This document shows positions 61,646 to 64,000 of a stretch of DNA of 64,000 bases, in pieces (position 1 is the first letter of the stretch; each line of letters starts with the position of its first letter). The stretch is from Allacma fusca. Lineage: Eukaryota > Arthropoda > Collembola > Symphypleona > Sminthuridae. Below the pieces are notes generated by a model. That model was given only the letters and a program-made list of their open reading frames with translations. It did not search any database and was not told the origin of the DNA. Location of the stretch: the NCBI GenBank assembly GCA_947179485.1, contig OX359247.1:60423131-60487130 (forward strand), written 5' to 3'. Both the position numbers and the translations under genes were made by a program.

Positions 61646-63999
61646 GGGAAAATGTAACTTTCTTTGTTTTATTTCGTAAACGTACGGAACGTCGAAGTGG
61701 ATGATTCGTATCAACTGGTTGGGGCGATTTGAGAATTGATTTTAACTTTGTGGAGTGATAACCAGAAGTTTGTGGCGAGAAGTTTGGAGGAGGAGAAGTT
61801 AAACGCTTAACTGGACTGTCTTCAGAAGAAGTGGACGGTTGTAGTTGCATCTTGCGTGAAGGACGTGTAGACGGTTTACGGATGGGAGATGGGAGAGAGG
61901 AATCGGAGGTTGGGGTGTTGGAGGGAAATTGTGTCAACCAAGCGTCAAATTCGTGCTGGTCTTCCGTAGTATATACATACTCGGGATGAATAATACCATC
62001 CCCCAAATCAATTTTTATGAGCTTGAGTTGGGAGAGGTGACACTTAATACTAGGTCTAAGCTTAGTAGAGGGAAAGGTTAAAACTAAGTCAGCATTATTA
62101 TTCTTATCAATATAAGTAATGGTATAGGGTCCAACCCAACGACAAAGAAGTTTGTCAGACAAACCAATTTTTCGCTGAGGGAGATAAAATCGAACGTGGG
62201 AACCAACTTTAAACTCTAAAGGTTGATACATAGCATCAAATCGTTCTTTGGCTTGTAATTGAGCCTTTTTAATTAACTGGGATATTCTTTGATGCATAAT
62301 TTTGACCTGAGAAGCGCTGAGCTGAGTCATTTGTAAAAGTGTATTGGGAATGGAGTTGAGTAGAGGGGCTGGAGGAGCTCTACCGAAAAATGCTTGAAAA
62401 GGGGAAATTTTTGTAACTGAATGCTCGGAAGTATTATAAGCAGTAATTACATACGGAACAAATATGTCCCAATCTAACTGATTGTCCGAGACAAATTTAC
62501 TGAGCATAATTGCGAGAGTTTGATTTAATCTTTCGACAATTCCGTGGGAACGGGGGTGAAAGGGCATACTTACATTATGGGTAATATTAAACCGTTTTAA
62601 TAATTCTTGTAGAGTTGCAGATTTGAACTCCGCAGCTCCGTCAGAAATTAATATAGACATGCCTGGAAATGTTAAAATAAAAGATTCCAAATGCATGGCT
62701 ATATGAGCAGCTTCTCTGGTGGGAAGGAGGGAAGTATGTACCCATTTGGTAAATAAGTCGGTGAGGACGAGTACATATTTATTGCCTCTCGGAGTTTCAC
62801 GAAAGGGGCCTAATAAATCCATAGCATATGTGCTTGCTGGAATTTTTATGGGAATGTTTTTCAGACTGTCCATACGTAATTTGGTAAGGTGCTGGCGACT
62901 TTGGCACTCTGGGCAATGAGTACAGTGCTTAAATGTGTCTGAGGTAATTGATCTCCACCAATAAAATGGACGGAGACGTGCCAAAGTCCTTTGAAAATTT
63001 AAATGACCACCAAGGGGATGATTGTGAGCATTTTGTAACACGATGGGAATCATAGCTTTAGGGATGACTAAAAGTTTAGGGTTGCGGGGATTGAATTGAA
63101 TAAAATAAATACCGTCATCATTGGGAATTAATTTGGAGCGCTTTTTCTGCAATAATTTATTTAAAGTATGATCAATAGCTTGAGCATGCTTTAAATCAGC
63201 AGGATTAATGAGAGGTATTGCTGGGAGTGGAGTGGGGCTGGATGTCGTAGATTGGGCTGAAAGGCCTGGAATGGTAAGATCATCGTCCGTGTCTTTTGTA
63301 GTGGAAAGAGCGTAGGGGCATCGAGAGACACCATCTACGTTCCTATGGAGGGTACCTTTCTTATACCTAATTACATAGCGAAATTGTTCTAAAATTACAG
63401 CCATACGAGTAAGTCGGGCGGTGGGATTACGTTGGCATTTCAAATAACATAAAGCATGATGGTCAGTAACAATTATAAAAGGTTTGAGATATAAAAATTC
63501 TCGAAGCTTTCGTGTAGCAAATACTACAGCTAAACATTCTTTTTCTGTAACACCCCAATTTTTCTCAGCTGGAGTCAAAGCTCTGGAAATAAAATAAATT
63601 GGGTGTTCGCCATCCTCAAATTGTTGATGTAAAATGCCAGCTATGGCTAAATTACTTGCATCCGTATATAAAATACATGGAAGTGTGGGATCATAGTGTC
63701 TAAGGACCGGAGCTGTGCATAGCGCATTTCTGAGAGTCAAAAATGCCTTATCACAGTATGGGCTCCAATGATAAAGAGAATGTTTCTTCAATAATCGTTG
63801 GAAATTATTAGGTTTGGGCTGTTGCATGATTGCAGCTACTTTTGCTGATTCAGTGGATAGACCTTTTTGTGACAAAAAGAATCCAAATACTACATGTTCT
63901 TGCATACCAAAGAAACACTTTTTGGGATTCATGCGAAAATTAACTCTAGCGAGTCGCTGAAACACAAGTTCTATTGCAACCAGGTGAGAGGGAAAGTCT
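61638..63999 (-). CDS. pol: Ty3/gypsy pol: RT end, RNase H, integrase, SILK/KKVTF tail
   Basis: Minus strand; the frame is open to the window edge, so the protein continues to the right. It starts in the last part of RT (RMNPKKCFFG), followed by an apparent deletion of about 28 residues near 63797, where NNFQ is joined directly to RLLKKH and the usual YYR.FI..F block is missing. RNase H shows D, E, D in YTDAS, VTEKECLAVV and VTDHHALCYL. Integrase has the zinc region (LGGHLNFQRTL, CTHCPEC), catalytic Asp in AMDLLGP (near 62825), Asp in SDGAAEF (near 62635) and Glu in GIVERLNQ (near 62530), then a GPY module (RWVGPYTITYI). The disordered tail ends with SILK, a basic RRSVRLRN block and KKVTF just before the stop. 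Confidence 0.88.
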   Translation of the reverse strand, partial: DFPSHLVAIELVFQRLARVNFRMNPKKCFFGMQEHVVFGFFLSQKGLSTESAKVAAIMQQPKPNNFQRLLKKHSLYHWSPYCDKAFLTLRNALCTAPVLRHYDPTLPCILYTDASNLAIAGILHQQFEDGEHPIYFISRALTPAEKNWGVTEKECLAVVFATRKLREFLYLKPFIIVTDHHALCYLKCQRNPTARLTRMAVILEQFRYVIRYKKGTLHRNVDGVSRCPYALSTTKDTDDDLTIPGLSAQSTTSSPTPLPAIPLINPADLKHAQAIDHTLNKLLQKKRSKLIPNDDGIYFIQFNPRNPKLLVIPKAMIPIVLQNAHNHPLGGHLNFQRTLARLRPFYWWRSITSDTFKHCTHCPECQSRQHLTKLRMDSLKNIPIKIPASTYAMDLLGPFRETPRGNKYVLVLTDLFTKWVHTSLLPTREAAHIAMHLESFILTFPGMSILISDGAAEFKSATLQELLKRFNITHNVSMPFHPRSHGIVERLNQTLAIMLSKFVSDNQLDWDIFVPYVITAYNTSEHSVTKISPFQAFFGRAPPAPLLNSIPNTLLQMTQLSASQVKIMHQRISQLIKKAQLQAKERFDAMYQPLEFKVGSHVRFYLPQRKIGLSDKLLCRWVGPYTITYIDKNNNADLVLTFPSTKLRPSIKCHLSQLKLIKIDLGDGIIHPEYVYTTEDQHEFDAWLTQFPSNTPTSDSSLPSPIRKPSTRPSRKMQLQPSTSSEDSPVKRLTSPPPNFSPQTSGYHSTKLKSILKSPQPVDTNHPLRRSVRLRNKTKKVTFSHV
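61650..61739 (-). other. SILK + KKVTF motif pair in the second pol tail
   Basis: SILK at 61739-61728 and KKVTF at 61664-61650 (minus strand), 21 residues apart, the latter three residues from the C-terminus. Same order and nearly the same motif text as in the first element's pol tail, despite different surrounding sequence. Putative protein phosphatase 1 docking pair by motif only. Confidence 0.5.
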
Positions 64000-64000
64000 T

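Larger units (their letters stand above)
58847..64000 (-). mobile_element. Second Ty3/gypsy LTR retroelement, minus strand (5' part outside window)
   Basis: On the minus strand the order is RT (end only) - RNase H - integrase - membrane-protein ORF - LTR. Its proteins differ clearly from those of the first element, so it is another family. Gag, protease and most of RT lie beyond the right edge. The pol copy has an apparent ~28-residue in-frame deletion between RT and RNase H near 63797, so it is probably not autonomous. Confidence 0.8.

Overview
This is a 64 kb piece of a eukaryotic nuclear genome, very probably an arthropod. It is AT-rich, has GT-AG introns, short arthropod-style genes (a gustatory-receptor-like 7TM gene and a secreted helical protein), Ty3/gypsy LTR retrotransposons, several non-autonomous hAT-like elements with 8-bp target duplications, and a long tandem array. 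A hexapod such as a springtail would fit, but that is a guess from general feel and no marker gene proves it. There is one 200-N assembly gap (23654-23853).

Layout. (1) 1-17243, + strand: the 3' part of a very large Ty3/gypsy element, cut by the window edge inside reverse transcriptase. It shows RT, RNase H (frame broken near 1000), a ~600-residue acidic insert, integrase with HHCC, DDE and GPY/F parts, a disordered pol tail, a ladder of five short coiled-coil ORFs in the +1 frame of that tail, a stand-alone SH3-like basic ORF, two big unrecognised ORFs (542 and 1626 aa), a small membrane protein ORF (243 aa), a polypurine tract and a 577-bp 3' LTR. (2) 17244-25563: word-repeat DNA, a complete hAT-like element with GGGAC repeats (18002-18862), a two-exon secreted protein gene (minus, 21142-21971), the gap, and a PIF1-type helicase fragment. 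(3) 25564-51647: twelve head-to-tail copies of a 2126-bp unit (the last partial), each carrying a hAT-like element. Copy 1 alone has a second element of the same family inserted, with an 8-bp duplication; the other copies keep the empty site. (4) 51654-52710: a ~181-bp tandem repeat; 53961-54180: six hairpin-forming short repeats. (5) 55489-57848, minus: a two-exon gustatory-receptor-like gene whose intron carries another hAT-like element, with a possible fragment of a second receptor beside it. (6) 58847-64000, minus: a second, different Ty3/gypsy element with LTR, membrane-protein ORF and pol, cut by the right window edge.

Most interesting. Both Ty3 elements end their pol product with the same pair of short motifs, SILK followed by KKVTF, which is the order and type of the SILK + RVxF docking pair of protein phosphatase 1 regulators. 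Both also carry 3' membrane-protein ORFs with the same layout (signal-like segment, Gly/Ala-rich hydrophobic stretch, stalk, C-terminal TM, basic tail) despite no obvious sequence identity. The overprinted coiled-coil ladder and the ~8 kb of unfamiliar 3' ORFs make the first element look like a complex, retrovirus-style member of the Ty3 group that I cannot match to a described family.
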